In this document: in pieces, positions 9,781 through 21,479 of the stretch | Layout of the letters: every line of letters begins with the position of its first letter | Numbering within the stretch: the first letter of the stretch is position 1 | Assembly (NCBI GenBank): GCA_035610365.1 | Contig: CM069434.1 | Coordinates: 98,816,806 to 98,880,805 of the forward strand | Reading direction: 5' to 3' | Source: Aquatica leii | Taxonomy: Eukaryota > Arthropoda > Insecta > Coleoptera > Lampyridae | DNA length: 64,000 nt | Made by a program: the position numbers and the translations under genes | Notes under the pieces: model-generated | Database searches by the model: none | Told to the model about the DNA's origin: nothing | What the model saw: only the letters and a program-made list of their open reading frames with translations

Positions 9781-10075
9781 AACCTCCGTATAAGTTTATA
9801 AACTTCTCGAACTTCATTCCTTCGATTTGATTCCTGGTTCTGCTGTTTATTACTCTAGTTCGGGCCTGAACGTGGACTACTTTAGGCTTGCCTCTAAGTG
9901 GTTTTCGAATGCGATATATGACGTCATTAATACGCTGCACAACGTCATAGGAGCCTTCCCACTGCCTTTGCAGCTGCGGCGACAAACCACGTCTTCTTTG
10001 AGGATTATACAACCACACCATGTTGCCAGATTGAAACCTACCATTTTGTGCATTGACGTCATATCTAGTCTTCAT
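9680..10075 (-). pseudogene. Integrase C-terminal GPY/F module of the gypsy element
   Basis: The 131-residue open stretch contains FQSGNMVWLYNPQRRRGLSP, LQRQWEGSYDVVQRINDVIY and a VHV ending. This is the SH3-like GPY/F module that Ty3/gypsy integrases carry after the DDE core, involved in DNA binding and multimerisation. It is open but joined to the core by a frame change at about 10080-10130. Its 3' end overlaps the macrodomain ORF by about 100 nt in a different frame. Confidence 0.85.
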
Positions 10076-10125
10076 CCTGTTGCTGGAAATTTGTGTGTTT
10101 TTACGGACTTTTTTATGTACTTTGT

Positions 10126-10690
10126 CTAGTCTCTTGACCAGTTTGCTGACGTAATCTTTCGTGAACGGATGATCGATATGCCATTAGGAAAAGGTGTAAG
10201 TACTGATCCCAGTCTCTTTAGTGTTCGGACACTACTTTGGGCTAAGTACTTGCCTATTCTTCGATTCATCCGCTCCACCATGCCATCAGACTGAGGATGG
10301 AGAGGCATCGTCTTAGTTTTCTTAATTCCCAACAGTCAACAAACTTCTTTAAACAGCCCAGACTTAAAATTGCGGCCTTGATCAGAATGTAATTCCAACG
10401 AAACTCCAAACCGACAGAAAAACGCTTTAACTAATACGTCGGCGACTGTAGCTGCTTCTTGATTGGGTATGTCGTAAGCCTCCGTCCATTTCGTGAAATA
10501 ATCCATCGCCACCAAGATGAATTTATTTCTCGAATCGGATTCTAGGAACGGCCCTGTGATGTCAATCGCTACTCTTTCCAAAGAGCTTCCTACGTTGTAT
10601 TGCTTCATGAGTGCTTTGCACTTTCTTGCTGAACCATTTCCTGATACGAATGTTTTCTTAATGCCAAAGTGTCCTCCAGAGATGCTTCAA
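10126..10690 (-). pseudogene. Integrase zinc-finger remnant and DDE core of the gypsy element
   Basis: 10608-10336 encodes VAIDITGPF (first catalytic Asp), MDYFTKWTEAY and LHSDQGRNF (second Asp). The next frame, 10332-10126, gives MPLHPQSDGMVERMNRRIGK, with the catalytic Glu in MVERMNR. A frame break separates the two. Upstream, about 10690-10610, only a fragment of the HHCC zinc finger survives (GGHFGIKKTF, KCKALMKQYN). The DDE residues are all present, but the ORF is split and the zinc finger is truncated. Confidence 0.85.
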
Positions 10691-10789
10691 CACTTCTGAC
10701 ACCCGGCTCTTTGGTACTACCAACAATGGTCTGTTTTCTGTGCCGCCGACACTTTCTAAGGTTCGCTTAAGAAGACCGTCTTCTACTAT

Positions 10790-11793
10790 CAAAGAGTCCC
10801 ACTGCGCCTAGTACGCTTTGATGTTTCTGCCCAAAGCACTCACTTCCTTCCAGATTGGATAGCTTTTACTCCAACTCTAGATCCGACGTGGCCAAAGTAT
10901 TGCACTTCCTTCCTAAATACGTGGCACTTCTTTGGGCTCAGTTTGAGATGAGACCGACGTAGTCGCTGAAACACTTCTTCCAAGTTGTTCAAGTGTACTT
11001 CAAATGACCTTCTAACCACGATCATGTCGCCCAATTAAACGCACGGTTTCCAGGACAATCCGCGCAAGATGGTTTCCATCAAACGCCCGAACGTTGCAGG
11101 AGCGTTACACATGCCGAAGGGCATCACAGTGAACTGTCACAAATCAGTTCCAATCGTAAAAGCTGTTTATTCACGATCTTTGGGTTCCCATTCTACTTGC
11201 CAGTAATCACTCTTTAAATCTAACGTGGAAAACCACTAGGATCCTGACAGGGTGTCTAACGTATCGTCAATTCTGAGTAAAGAGTAGCTGTCCTTTAAGG
11301 TCACGTTGGTTATCCGTTTGTAGTCTACGCAAAACCTTGTTGATCCATCCTTCTTTTTTACGAGTACCACTGGGGATGCCCTTGCGCTACTTGAAGGTTC
11401 AATCACGCCTTCTCTTTCCATATCCGTAATTATTTGTTCGGATTCTTCTCTTTCCGCCAAAGAAAGTTTGCGTGGATGTTGTATCGACCGAGTGTCTCCG
11501 GTATTAATTTTATGTTTCACCACGTTAGTTCTTTCTTTGAAACTACTCTTCAGCGCGAACACATCTTGATAGTCTTGGATCAACACTTTAACTTTAGCCA
11601 GCTGATCTTGGCTGAGGTTTTGGCATTTGGTGGTAAGAATGTCCAATAGATGTTGTGGAGACTTCTTCGGCGACGTATCTTCCTTAGACTTCACGCATCG
11701 CACAATTTGAGATACTGGCGCGCATTGGCTTACCACGGTCTTTTTTTTCAACGTTACAGGATCTGAGTTGATGTTTAAGATCCTTACTGGCAT
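10790..11793 (-). pseudogene. Reverse transcriptase region of the gypsy element
   Basis: The open segment 11793-11236 carries the start of RT: EREGVIEPSSSARASPVVLV, KKKDGSTRFCVDYKRIT and LDTLSGS. Downstream frames continue through an AFGMCNAPATFG-like stretch (about 11150-11080) to the catalytic box at about 11040. The usual Y-x-DD is replaced there by a stop and LGD, so polymerase activity is lost. 11034-10840 encodes HLNNLEEVFQRLRRSHLKLS and VQYFGHV, the RT thumb. The RNase H domain expected next is deleted. Confidence 0.85.
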
Positions 11794-11844
11794 CCTGTTT
11801 TTTACTCGTACTAAAGTTCTGCCAACGAGTAGTCCTTTTTCAAT

Positions 11845-12492
11845 TTAGCCGTCCTCCATTGGTTCTATCGCGCGTATGTAGCCTTCTCGGAGATTTCCAT
11901 CCAGGCGTGCTATCACCACACTTTTAGTTCTTGTAGGCAGAGTTACGTCTTCACTCAATAAGACTCGCACGGCTGCCTTCTCTGTCGAATGAAAAAAAAT
12001 GTCTTCATTGTCGATCTTCAGGACATCGTTCTTTATATCCAAATGGAACCCATACTTCTTTATCACTTCCATTCTCAGGATAACTTCTTCCGTGATGTCG
12101 GCTACCAGTACTTGATGGTCGAGTACTCTATTTCCCAAACGAATAGTTACTTTGACTTGTCCGTGAGTAAGTATTTCATCGCCCGTCGCCGTTCGAATTC
12201 GCACTGTTACTGGTGATGCTTTCTCGTTTTCCAACAACATGTCAGGACGAATGATGGTTTTTGTTACTTCCGTGTCAACCAGTAACTGAACAGTTCTTCC
12301 ATTGATCTTGCCATCAAGATAAATGTTATGCAATTGCTCCATCGGCGATGCCATTTGAATTTCCGGGGCCTGACTAGACGAGATTACCTTTTGTCTTTTT
12401 TGGTCATCTTCCAAACTTTCGAGCGTTCTTCTTGTTCTTTTCTTAGGTTTAGTACAATGCCGCCGTACATGGCGTATTTTACCGCAGTTCAA
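11845..12492 (-). pseudogene. Gag zinc knuckle and aspartic protease of the gypsy element
   Basis: The N-terminus has NCGKIRHVRRHC, a CCHC zinc knuckle in which the first Cys position has been lost. After a basic linker comes a retropepsin-like domain: VQLLVDTEVTKTIIRPDML holds the active-site triplet, normally D-T/S-G but here DTE. RMEVIKKYGFHLDI corresponds to the LG-DxL-like motif near the end of the fold. The changed triplet means the protease is probably dead. Confidence 0.8.
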
Positions 12493-13450
12493 AGTCGTCG
12501 CTCCTCTTCCCCGAAGTATTTAACGCGCTATCTCCTCGATGCTTTCCAGTGTCTGCGCGGGTACTTCTGCAGTACAGCAAAGTTTATGACTATCTCGTTG
12601 TGATGCTTGTTTTGCTGTTTTAAACTCTAAAGAATGCACCAAAGCGTCATCCAATGTCTTTGGTCGAGCTAAATGGAGAGTCTGCTGCGTTTCGTTGTTT
12701 CGGAGGCCGCTTACAAAGAAGACTTTTAATTTGAGCTTGATTACACTTGTTGAAGATGAGCATCTTCATATCTCATTTCTAAACGTGAAATTAAAAGTTT
12801 GTAATTTTATTGTAGATCGTCAGAAACAGTTTGCAAGATTCAAAGAGTTTCTCCCCGTAAGGACACTATTAAAGACGTCGCTTTCTGCTTGTTGCTTCAA
12901 CCATTAGCTGTAGCTGCGGCTTCAAACTGCTTGTAGTAGGTTGACCATGAAACTTTAAACTTGTGAGTGGTTTCTTCCCGATGGTCCATTATTAAATCTT
13001 CACTTGTGACGCTTCCTTCACCGTGGCAATTCATTTGGTTGCTTTTTCTTCAACCATTCTGTCTTCTAATTTGTTCTGTATTGTTTCTATTTTGTTATTC
13101 ACAGATTCGCAAATTTACTCTTTAAAATTTAACATACCTGCTTGAGTTTCCTCTTGAACCATTTTAATTTGGTTTTTTATACTAACTTGTATTTGCTCTT
13201 CAATAGTCTTTATTTGATTTTCAACGCTCGTTCGTATCTCTTCAATTCTCTGAGAATTTTTGCATAACTTTTCTTCAATTTTTCTAGAATTTTCTTCCAT
13301 TTTCTGGGAATTTTCGTGAAACTTTTCTTCCATTTTACTACAATTTTTTTCCATTTCTCTCTTCATCGATTCTTGACCATTTTTTATTGATTTAAGAAAT
13401 TCAAAAAGTTTTGCATCCATTTTGACTGCTTGCAAACGCGTTACCGGCAT
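12493..13450 (-). pseudogene. Gag polyprotein of the gypsy element (coiled-coil N-terminus and decayed capsid)
   Basis: The natural start is probably the ATG at 13450-13448 (MPVTRLQAVKMDAKL), a typical gypsy gag beginning. Residues to about 110 form a heptad-like, charged coiled coil rich in Glu, Lys and Asn. The frame stops at 13115 but continues in sense beyond it (NNKIETIQNKLEDRMVEEKA). Further on, frames containing SWSTYYKQFEAAA and FLTIYNKITNF-like pieces mark the capsid region. Stops and frameshifts are frequent. Confidence 0.7.
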
Positions 13451-13667
13451 AAATTTAACCACGAATAATAATAAAAAAAGTTTAATAACACTAAATTTTA
13501 ATAAAGTCCGACACTAGTTTAACGAAATGGAACAGCTATGATTAAACGCTATAAACAAACACGCGAATTAAAGTTTTATTTATTTACGCAATCAATCTTT
13601 TTATTAGGGGAGCGATATTAAGTTACTTAATGGTATTCACACTAAAAATTACGAACGGTTTATTCTA

Positions 13668-13691
13668 TTCGATACCCCACACCTGACATCA
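13668..13691 (-). other. Primer-binding site resembling the 3' end of tRNA-Leu
   Basis: In element orientation, directly after the LTR end, the sequence reads TGATGTCAGGTGTGGGGTAT and continues CGAA. This matches most of the expected complement of a tRNA-Leu 3' end (TGGTGTCAGAAGTGGGATTC type), with a few mismatches. Position and orientation fit priming of minus-strand DNA. Confidence 0.6.
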
Positions 13692-13692
13692 C

Positions 13693-14315
13693 TGTTACGT
13701 ATTTTAATAAAACTAATTAATTTATTTATACTAGAAATATGTACACGTTTATTATTATTAACCGAACTAACTAAATCTATCACTGACACGAAGATAAGAT
13801 AAAGTCTGCGGATAATTTCACACACTTGTTTTAACACTTATTGTTTTCGTTAAAGTCACGTACCAGGTTATTTATCTCACACGCGTTAATCACTTATTTA
13901 TTTAAACTTGAGTGATCTTCTTAACACTGCCGTCTTCGAATTACTAAAAATAACTGACCTTTGATTTGTGTGTTTGTGTGCATTTATACATTTTGAAATC
14001 CTTCTCGAATGTTACTTATCTTTCGGTATACGTTCTGGATATGTACAAAAACCTTGCAAACGCTCTCAAAGTTGAGAATAACTTCTCGGACGTTTCACTG
14101 CCCCCTTCTTAGGACTGTTCTGTCTCAGAACAGGAGACTGGATGCGACACCGGTAGAAAGGATCGTGGCGATAGCGGTAGCTTTCTCCATTTCGCCAACT
14201 TCCTTGACCATAAAAGTAACAGTCAATGGACTTTTCTTGACCCGATAGTTTTCTTGGTTGGTAACTACAGAGACCAACATTTGAACACCTGTTCCTCGTA
14301 AGACGACCTACAACA
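13693..14315 (-). repeat. 5' LTR of the gypsy element (right copy)
   Basis: About 623 bp, the partner of 8800-9395. It contains the same coding tail as the macrodomain ORF on the minus strand (CYFYGQGSWRNG, YRYRHDPFYRCRIQSPVLRQ), confirming that the 3' end of that ORF lies inside the LTR. Confidence 0.9.
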
Positions 14316-14660
14316 TGTTTCGAACTGAAATAAGACAAATGACACACAAAGAAATAATAACAATGAAAATAGAAATGAAGCAACTTAAATGGTATGGACA
14401 CATAATACGGATGAATTATAATAGATTGGCGAAAAAGGTAGTAACGTTGGGCAGAGCAGGTAAAGGAAGAGTAGGAAGACCTAAAAATAATTGGATACAA
14501 AGAATAGAAGAAATAGGAAAAAGAAGAGGGAAGACGATAGCAGAAATGAAAAATCTAGCACGGGGCCGAACGGGATGGAAAAAGTGGGTATCAGAAAAAA
14601 TCTAATCCGACACCCATGAGGATATAAGGAGTATGGAAGAAGAAGAAGAAAAATAACAAA
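14316..14660 (+). pseudogene. LINE C-terminal fragment with (GAA)n tail
   Basis: An open stretch encodes RTEIRQMTHKE, MKQLKWYGHIIRMNYNR and GRAGKGRVGRPKNNWIQRIE. This is the LKWYGHxxRM...RGRPxxxW signature at the C-terminus of many insect LINE polyproteins. After the stop comes a short 3' end finishing in GAAGAAGAAGAAGAA. It is probably the continuation of the LINE interrupted at 8799, although the segment between RT and C-terminus is missing. Confidence 0.75.
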
Positions 14661-17509
14661 ATAACAGCCAACACTCTGAATGTAGCAAAAGTGGGCGTTC
14701 CAGGACGAAACTTATACAATACGAAAATCATACCAAAACAGTTTTAATATAACAGGCTTGGTTTGTCCTACAAGTGCATTCCTAAACACAGCACTTTTTA
14801 ATCTATATCTGTAAGTGACAATTATTGTAGTTTTGAATCAATTTTAACATTTAATTATCTTTCTACCTGTTGTCTACCATGTAATAATTACAGTTTTTAA
14901 TACAACAAAGGCCTAAAGAAGCCTGCATGTAGCTGCACAAAACGTCGCTTTTTATAGACACTTCAAGTGTGTTAATGCTCTCTTCATTAAAGATCCTTAA
15001 AGAAATAGTTTTAATTACAACTTCTTATTTACAACGTATTATGCTAATTCATTGCTTTGAATATATTTACTTAACGTTCTCGGACAGTTTATAATAAAGG
15101 ACATTTTTGTTGTAGTAAAAACTTGTATGTATAAAGTAAATGTGACAAAATTAATTTATATTTAGGTGAAGCCAAATTAAATACTGTGTATTATGTATTA
15201 CAGATAAATTACAAAGACAATTATTAAGCGTATTATGTCACTTCTATCAATGAAGAAAATGCCCTGAATATGACGCAATTAACGCATGTAACGTGAGATG
15301 TCAACACTTTTTGTTAATACAAGTACTGTTGGAAACTTAAGTTTTAATTTTAGGCAATCTTTGTAAATAAGTTTAATTAAAACTGCTTTGTTGAACATGC
15401 TCGTTGCACCCCTTTAATGTATTCAGTTAGATTAGTTGCCTGTAGTTTTGAGTTTATAATTACATCAAGGGTAACTCTAAAGCTTTCAAATAACGATTAA
15501 AATATGAGTTGTACCATTGATAACTTACCAGACAGGTCACCTAACTTTCAGACAGTTATTTCTAATAAGCACTAGTGGGTAGTCTATTTACTGAAAACTA
15601 AGTTATATCACAGATACATTACAAAAAAGTTTAAAAATAAGATGTATTTGTGTATTTATCTAAACAGCGTGTTTCGTATATAACAAAACTCCAAACAAGA
15701 CTGAATTAAAGCAATAAATGAAAAACGTAGCTATACGAAGATAAGATTTCAGGAATAAAGCATCATTACGGTTTGCGTTTGCAGATTACTTTAGCAATAT
15801 TGTCACGGCATTCTTCTTTTCAAAGAAAGAAAAAACTATCGTAAAACGTATACGACAACGTTGGTTTATTTTGTTACAGCTTTTTAATACATGTCTGCTA
15901 CGTCGTCCACTGGTTTTAATACATTGCTGAAATCAACCGTAAGTGTAAATTCATGGTTGAATTATTGAACAAATTCGTTAAGTTAAAATTGCAGGAGTGT
16001 AATAAGGATCATTGAACTTTTTGAAGGAATGAAAGAGTTGGAAGTTTATTTGAAAAGGACGAAACTTCTTTTTAAGGTAAATGCTTTGATTGTGAACATC
16101 AAACGCACACGTTTGTAATTTAGCTAAGAGTAAATGTTTCTTAAAAGAATAACAAATACTTGGAAAGCCGAACTTTTTCTTTAATACAAAATTTACGATA
16201 CGTTTATGTATAAGAATAACAATCATAAAATGGAGTACACAATTGCTGAATAAGCAGTTAAATTATGTACTTCAAACACTGTTTGTTTGCAGAACGAGTT
16301 TTATTATTATATATTTTATTAAAAATTGTATGAAAACGTCAGTTGTTTTTAAATAACTTAAACAGCGTAATTTTTCTACTGCATACACACATTCGTTTTT
16401 TTGAGTTTTTTTTTACGTTTGTGCTACAAGCTTCTAGTAGTTTACGAATCTGCACGGCCAACTTGCTTTAGGATTAAAGCAATATCTGTCGGAGAGAGGG
16501 GAGGTCAAGTGACTTTATTTTAAAGGGCGCCAGATTTTTTTATTTGCAGCAATAGCTCCCGCTAGGTCAGCACAGGAGGCTCGAAGCTTGTACAAAATTG
16601 TTAAGGTTCGTAAAGCTGGATGAAACAAAGAAAGAAACCAAATCTTTCACAACAATTGCACTTTAATTACTTTAGAATGATAAATAGATTAAAATTTGAA
16701 TCAATAATACTTAGAGGTAATTTGATAGCATCACAGTAAATAAATTTTGTCCGAGTACAAATATAAGTAGTTACTAAAATATCAGAAGTATCGGCAACTT
16801 ACACTACACTTAAAACAAAAGTGTAACCACCAGAAGATATAAAAAATCTTCGTAAGTAAATTACATTAATAATAGTAATAATTGACAGTTGACGTAATCA
16901 GCATGCGATAGTAATTTACTTAATTTAATTAAGTAATAATAATAAAAAGCAAATCAGTTCAAACGTTTCGACACGATTAGCAAATATGATTATTTATGAG
17001 TAGCACCGTAGCGACAACGAATAATAAAAATTAAAAATTGACTTACCAAGATTCAGGTGTACTTTCAGAAAACGTTTTCCTACTGGTTTCCTGTAACCAA
17101 ATTTCCTGAAAATAATCGTGTCTACCTGGTGACTCACAAACTACAACAGGTAAAAGAAACATTTAAAAGAAAATAATAGAACCGAAACGTATCGTATGCT
17201 GTTACAATATGTTTTTTCGTCCACGATGGTATTAGGTATTAATTGCCTCCGAAGAGAAATTCAATTGTGTCTGGTACATAAGCCCTTCCGTACAAGATGA
17301 TATTATTTAACGGTCAATTGCTTCCGCATAGAAATTCTGCCCTTGTATCGCAGCGTTCATAGAGGTCTAAAGCTTCTTTTTATATTTTTTCCCTTGTAGA
17401 TTTTAAACTTGACCAGAAACTAAAACAAGATCACTCGGATTTAAGAGGTAGCACATGGCGCTAATGAAAAGACATAAAAATTATCTTTAATCAAAAAAAG
17501 AATAAAATC
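14661..17509. other. AT-rich intergenic DNA
   Basis: About 2.85 kb without recognisable coding sequence. Short open frames here are AT-rich and match nothing I know. No clear repeat boundaries are seen. Confidence 0.6.
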
Positions 17510-17760
17510 CACTTACCCTGCCTGGAGTAAATTAGTTAATTATAGATACTTTAATTACCCATCGTGTCACAACACGTGGATGTTTTAAGAAAACGATTTT
17601 TAATTCACGCAGAAATACGTTATGTCGTGAACGATGTTAAAATCAAAATGCCCGTCTATCAATACGAAAGGACCAACGATAGATGGCGTCGTAAAATGGA
17701 AAAGTAATTTTAATTAAACTAATATACAGTGTAGTGCATTCTTAAATTTATGCACGTAAG
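17510..17760 (-). repeat. 3' LTR of element A
   Basis: Matches 21480-21723 over its whole length. Shared phrases include CACTTACCCTG, ATCGTGTCACAACACGTG, AACGATAGATGGCGTCGT and AAATTTATGCACGTAA. The outer and inner ends differ slightly, so the exact boundaries are uncertain by a few bases. Confidence 0.85.
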
Positions 17761-17763
17761 AGA

Positions 17764-17775
17764 ATCCCCCTCCCC
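17764..17775 (-). other. Polypurine tract of element A
   Basis: In element orientation it reads GGGGAGGGGGAT immediately before the 3' LTR. This is the RNase H-resistant primer for plus-strand synthesis in LTR retroelements. Confidence 0.75.
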
Positions 17776-20211
17776 AGCAAGATAAAAGCGTGGAGCGTGG
17801 GTAACAAAACGAAAGCTTAAATGAAGACAGAAATTTAGGCATACGCCAAAGATAAAACCCTAAAATCCAAAACTAACCCAATTCCAAAAAACCAAACCCC
17901 GTGTAATCTCATTAGATTACCACAAATACATAAGAAACAGAGATTTTCCAGAATCTTAAGAATACCGCCAACCAAAACTGTAACAGAAACGCACGAAGCG
18001 AATGGTATCTCCAAGAAACCAAGAGTAATTTGATCCAAAAGAAAAGAAGAATACCAACACGGTTTACTAATTGCGATATTAAAAAGTAAGGTACGAACAA
18101 TCAGTAACCCAATACAGTAAGGACGTAAGCATCAAAAGAATTCCAGAGAAAAGAAAAGAATGTAGGAAAGGTAGAAGTTTAGACAAGCGTCCAGGACTAA
18201 GTAGCCCTAAAATCCCCTTAAACCCCAACTTTTAAATACAAAACCACCGTGAAAATGGTCCCTAAAATAAGTAACCCAAAAACCCAAGTAGTAATAATCC
18301 TCAAAACTATAATTCGAAGAAAGGAAAAGAAGAGGAAAGAAGAGAACGTAAGAACTATCAATTGCTAAACGAACACTTGTTAATCATCGATGACTGTGCT
18401 GGACTGTAACAATGAAACTTATATGCCGATAAACGAAATAGAATATCCCAAGAAAAAAACCAAGAGAAAAGTAGCAAAAGAGATATCCTAAAAAAGACTA
18501 ACAACATCCAAAAAAGCCGACCAAGCGGAAGTACATAAAGTACGGAAAACGGAGTTGTAGTCTGTCTCAAGTTTCAGACTTACACAGCAAAACGAATAAC
18601 TTACTAAGCCCAATGTAGCAGAAAAAAGAATTAGCAAAAAAAGAAAATACAGAGAAAAGGATATGGTTGCAGTGAATCCAAGAAAAAAGCAAGGACAGAG
18701 AGAAGAAACTATCAAAGCAACTAACTCAATTCAAAAGAGATGAATTCAAAAATAAGAGATAAAAGCGAAAAGTATCCTATAGGTAGAAAGAAAAGAAAAA
18801 CATAGCGATAGACAGAGAAAAGAAGAGGCTAGATATGCTACCTTGTCCAACTCTCACTCTGTAAAGAGATGGAGATAGTGACCCAATTCTACAGCCCAAG
18901 CAACCGCCCAAAAAGCAAACTTTTAGGAGGCACAAGGAAGAAAGAAGAAGATGTGGCACGTGTAGGTGAGAAATTAATCAAAGAGAAGTAGAAGAAAAAA
19001 AATGAAAAGTAGGAAAGACAAGAAAGTATAAAAAGAGACAGACGGAGAAAGGTAAGACTGGATATTTCTATGACTAACTAACCACCCAAGAGGCGAACCT
19101 TAAAGAAAATCAAAAAGAAAAAAGAATTATTGGCCCATAGAAAGTCCCTAAGCCTAAGCAGAAAGAAATGAGAAGTAAGAATGATAGGAGATAAGCAATG
19201 ACGGAGAAAGATAAAACTAGATGTTAATGCCTGATTCGTTCTTCTCCCCGTAGAAGAAACGAAAGAGAGTGACCAACCCTTCAATGCCCAACCAACCGCC
19301 CAATTAAGCAACAGAAAGAAAAACTTAGAAAGAAAGAAGAAGCATCGTTAGAGTGAACACTTAAGAAAAAAAGTTATCAAAAGGAAAAGAAGCAAGTGTC
19401 CAAGCAACAAAAGAGAAAAAGAAAGCAAGAAAGATAGAAGGAGCAAAGAGAGTACAGATGTTGTACGGCTCGATTACCTCTTCCTAGAAAGCCAACCCCG
19501 AGTGACTTACTCTTTAATGCCTAACCAACCGTCAAGATTTAAGATGAGAATAAAACAAGGGATGAGAAAATATATCAAAATTAGCTATAGAACGAATGCG
19601 TACCAATTGCTGTCCTTAATTGGAAAGTATACTTCAAAACTTTAATGCAGACGAGCGGAATAGAAAACTCAGGAAAAGAAAAAACCAAATCCAAAAGCAG
19701 ACGAGAGAATTCCATAGATGACGTACCAATCCTAAAAGGCCGACTAAGCGGATATAAATATATACAGACGGAAAGGTAGTCTGTCCTGCAGTAAGATGGA
19801 GAAGAAAGAACCCAAAAGAAACGTACTAGAAACTTAAGCAAAGAAAAGAATATCGGTGACAGCAATATGAAAGGAACAATTGGGTAGCATCCAAGCTACA
19901 ACCAACAAGATGCCGACGACGTATCTAAAGACTCGAACCACCAACACCGAAAGAAAAGAACCAAAAGAATAACAAAAGTCGAAAGCCCAAAAAGTAAACT
20001 AGCACTTACGACGCTTGCGACGTTGATGAAAGAGAAGCGAACGATTAGAAGAATGAGACAGCAAAGAATAATTAGAAGCGACTAAAAGAGATGCAAAAGC
20101 AGTAGCAGCGGCTTTTACATCTGAAGAGACAGCACGATTCTTATGTAGACGCGTAGACCTTGTAGCGACACCCGTGTTTGTAAGCTTCGTTGTACTTGGC
20201 AAAACGTGACA
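17776..20211 (-). other. Non-coding internal region of element A with repeated blocks
   Basis: No conserved protein is seen. A GATTCGTTC...CCAACCAACCGCCC-like block recurs at about 18840-18920, 19220-19310 and 19465-19540. A block holding CAATTGCT and then AAGCGGAATA occurs at about 18355-18640 and 19585-19860. Both block types recur in element B (about 24650-24900, 25110-25190 and 25230-25500). The region occupies the position of pol. Confidence 0.6.
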
Positions 20212-20496
20212 TTACCTAATAAGATTGCTTCGCTGTGCGTTCAAACAAGAACAGTGGCGTATAAACTCAGCAACCTTGGGTCTCATATGAGGCCAGTAGA
20301 AATGACACCGAAGAGCTATTAACGTGCTCCTAACAGTGCGGTGTTCAAGTTCAGATGGAAGATGGTGATCGTGGGTTAATTGTTTGCGTACACGTTTACA
20401 TAGAAGACCTTTCACAATACACCAATGAGAGAAACGACGAGGAAAAGCGGAAACTTTAGAAACCAAACCTAAATACCAAGGATTGGTAGTAGACAT
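20212..20496 (-). pseudogene. Integrase HHCC zinc-finger remnant (element A)
   Basis: The 94-residue stretch has LTHDHHLPSELEHRTVRSTL and CHFYWPHMRPKVAEFIRHCS, followed by a second Cys two residues later. This is the H-x3-4-H...C-x2-C zinc-binding unit at the N-terminus of gypsy integrases (integrase_H2C2). The DDE core does not follow. Directly upstream in the element is gag, so the whole central pol region has been deleted. Confidence 0.75.
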
Positions 20497-20503
20497 AATA
20501 ATC

Positions 20504-21286
20504 CTAGCAACTAAAGAAAAATTTTGAGGAACGACAGTACCTACAAGTATTAGACTCGGGAGTAGTTATAAAAGAAAGAAGTGAAGGAATATTAAGAGAA
20601 TCTGCAACATCATCAGCAGAAGCTGCTGAAGTAGCAGTCCTAATCAAAGATGATTCTAGAAGTCGATCACTTCCCACAGATGTCAAAAAGTTAAAAGAAT
20701 TACAAGAGTTAGGATTTGATTCCAAACGCTTGCCTAAAGAGACCAATTGAGAAAAGGATGTAATATCCACCAGTGCGAAATGAGATTGATAAAATGGAGT
20801 CAAGTTGCAGCGTATGATTTTAAGCTGCTTATTAAGCTTCTCTAAGACTAGCTCTAACAATTGCATCGAAAGATATTGCATAGTAGCAACGTACATCCCA
20901 ATAGATTACTTAGATTTCATCACTCGGTTACGAATAGTGTCCATTAACCGTTGATCATAATCTAAAGACAGAAATTTAGTTTTCAACATCGCAGTAACCT
21001 CATTCCAAGAACGTAAATTATGTTGTCTACTTCTAAACACAAGAAGAGCTTTACCCGATATAACCTCAAAAGTTGAAAGAAAAAGATGCTGAGAAACTCC
21101 ACGAGACAAACACAACTCATCAATACGAATAAGAAACTCGATCAGTACAAACAGATCCTCACCAGAGAAAGTAACATTCCAATCAGCAAAGTTGATTTCC
21201 AAATCAGAGTCTGATGAAGTAAGAAGTGGTGGCTCCTCGACTAAAGAATACATAATTAACAAACGTCTAACTAGAAATGCAATCAA
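20504..21286 (-). pseudogene. Gag capsid region (element A)
   Basis: 21286-20906 encodes WNVTFSGEDLFVLIEFLIRI, LCLSRGVSQ, ALLVFRSR and LDYDQRLMDTIRNRVM. 20896-20504 continues with YVATMQYLSMQLLELVLEKL, IIRCNLTPFYQSHFALVDIT and a partial Cys-rich end (TCRYCRSS). This is the retrotrans_gag capsid pattern of gypsy/Mag-type elements (W-V-F-G, SR, FRS, LxxDYD). A stop near 20900 splits it, and the zinc knuckle is cut at CRYC. Confidence 0.75.
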
Positions 21287-21453
21287 GCCAAAAGCAAATC
21301 GACAACCACCGCAAAGTCAAACCAACAGTATATGCTAACCTATTCTGAATTTCCTAACTAAACTACCACTGAATGATGGTATCATAAGAACTTACCAATT
21401 TAAGAAAATCGCTAAAAGAAATAAAAAGAACAAGAAAATTGTTATAAGAAAAT

Positions 21454-21474
21454 CGAGCCCCACATTGGGCGCCA
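21454..21474 (-). other. Primer-binding site of element A
   Basis: In element orientation it reads TGGCGCCCAATGTGGGGCTC, close to the TGGCGCCCAACGTGGGGC primer-binding site widely seen in gypsy elements. It lies five bases inside the 5' LTR. I do not assign the tRNA. Confidence 0.75.
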
Positions 21475-21479
21475 AAATT

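Larger units (their letters stand above)
8800..14315 (-). mobile_element. Ty3/gypsy LTR retrotransposon carrying a macrodomain ORF
   Basis: The element has direct LTRs (8800-9395 and 13693-14315) that start TG and end CA in the element's own (minus) orientation. A tRNA-Leu-like primer-binding site lies just inside the 5' LTR. The order is gag, zinc knuckle, protease, RT, integrase, GPY/F module, macrodomain. RNase H is absent: the RT remnant stops near 10840 and the integrase zinc-finger region follows within about 200 bp. The RT active site and gag are broken, so the copy cannot transpose alone. The LTRs carry many substitutions and an indel of about 40 bp, so it is old. No target-site duplication is visible. 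Flanking LINE sequence on both sides suggests insertion into a LINE. Confidence 0.9.

Noticed and set aside
14066-14500. A 144-residue minus-strand frame as a separate gene
   Set aside because: Its second half is the LTR copy of the macrodomain ORF tail; its first half is antisense to the LINE C-terminus.
15978-16226. An 82-residue minus-strand frame in the 14.6-17.5 kb gap
   Set aside because: AT-rich, no motif, no start context or neighbour supporting a gene.
17835-19865. Several Phe/Leu-rich minus-strand open frames suggesting small membrane proteins
   Set aside because: They are antisense to A-rich non-coding repeats of element A and are not conserved between the repeat blocks or in element B.
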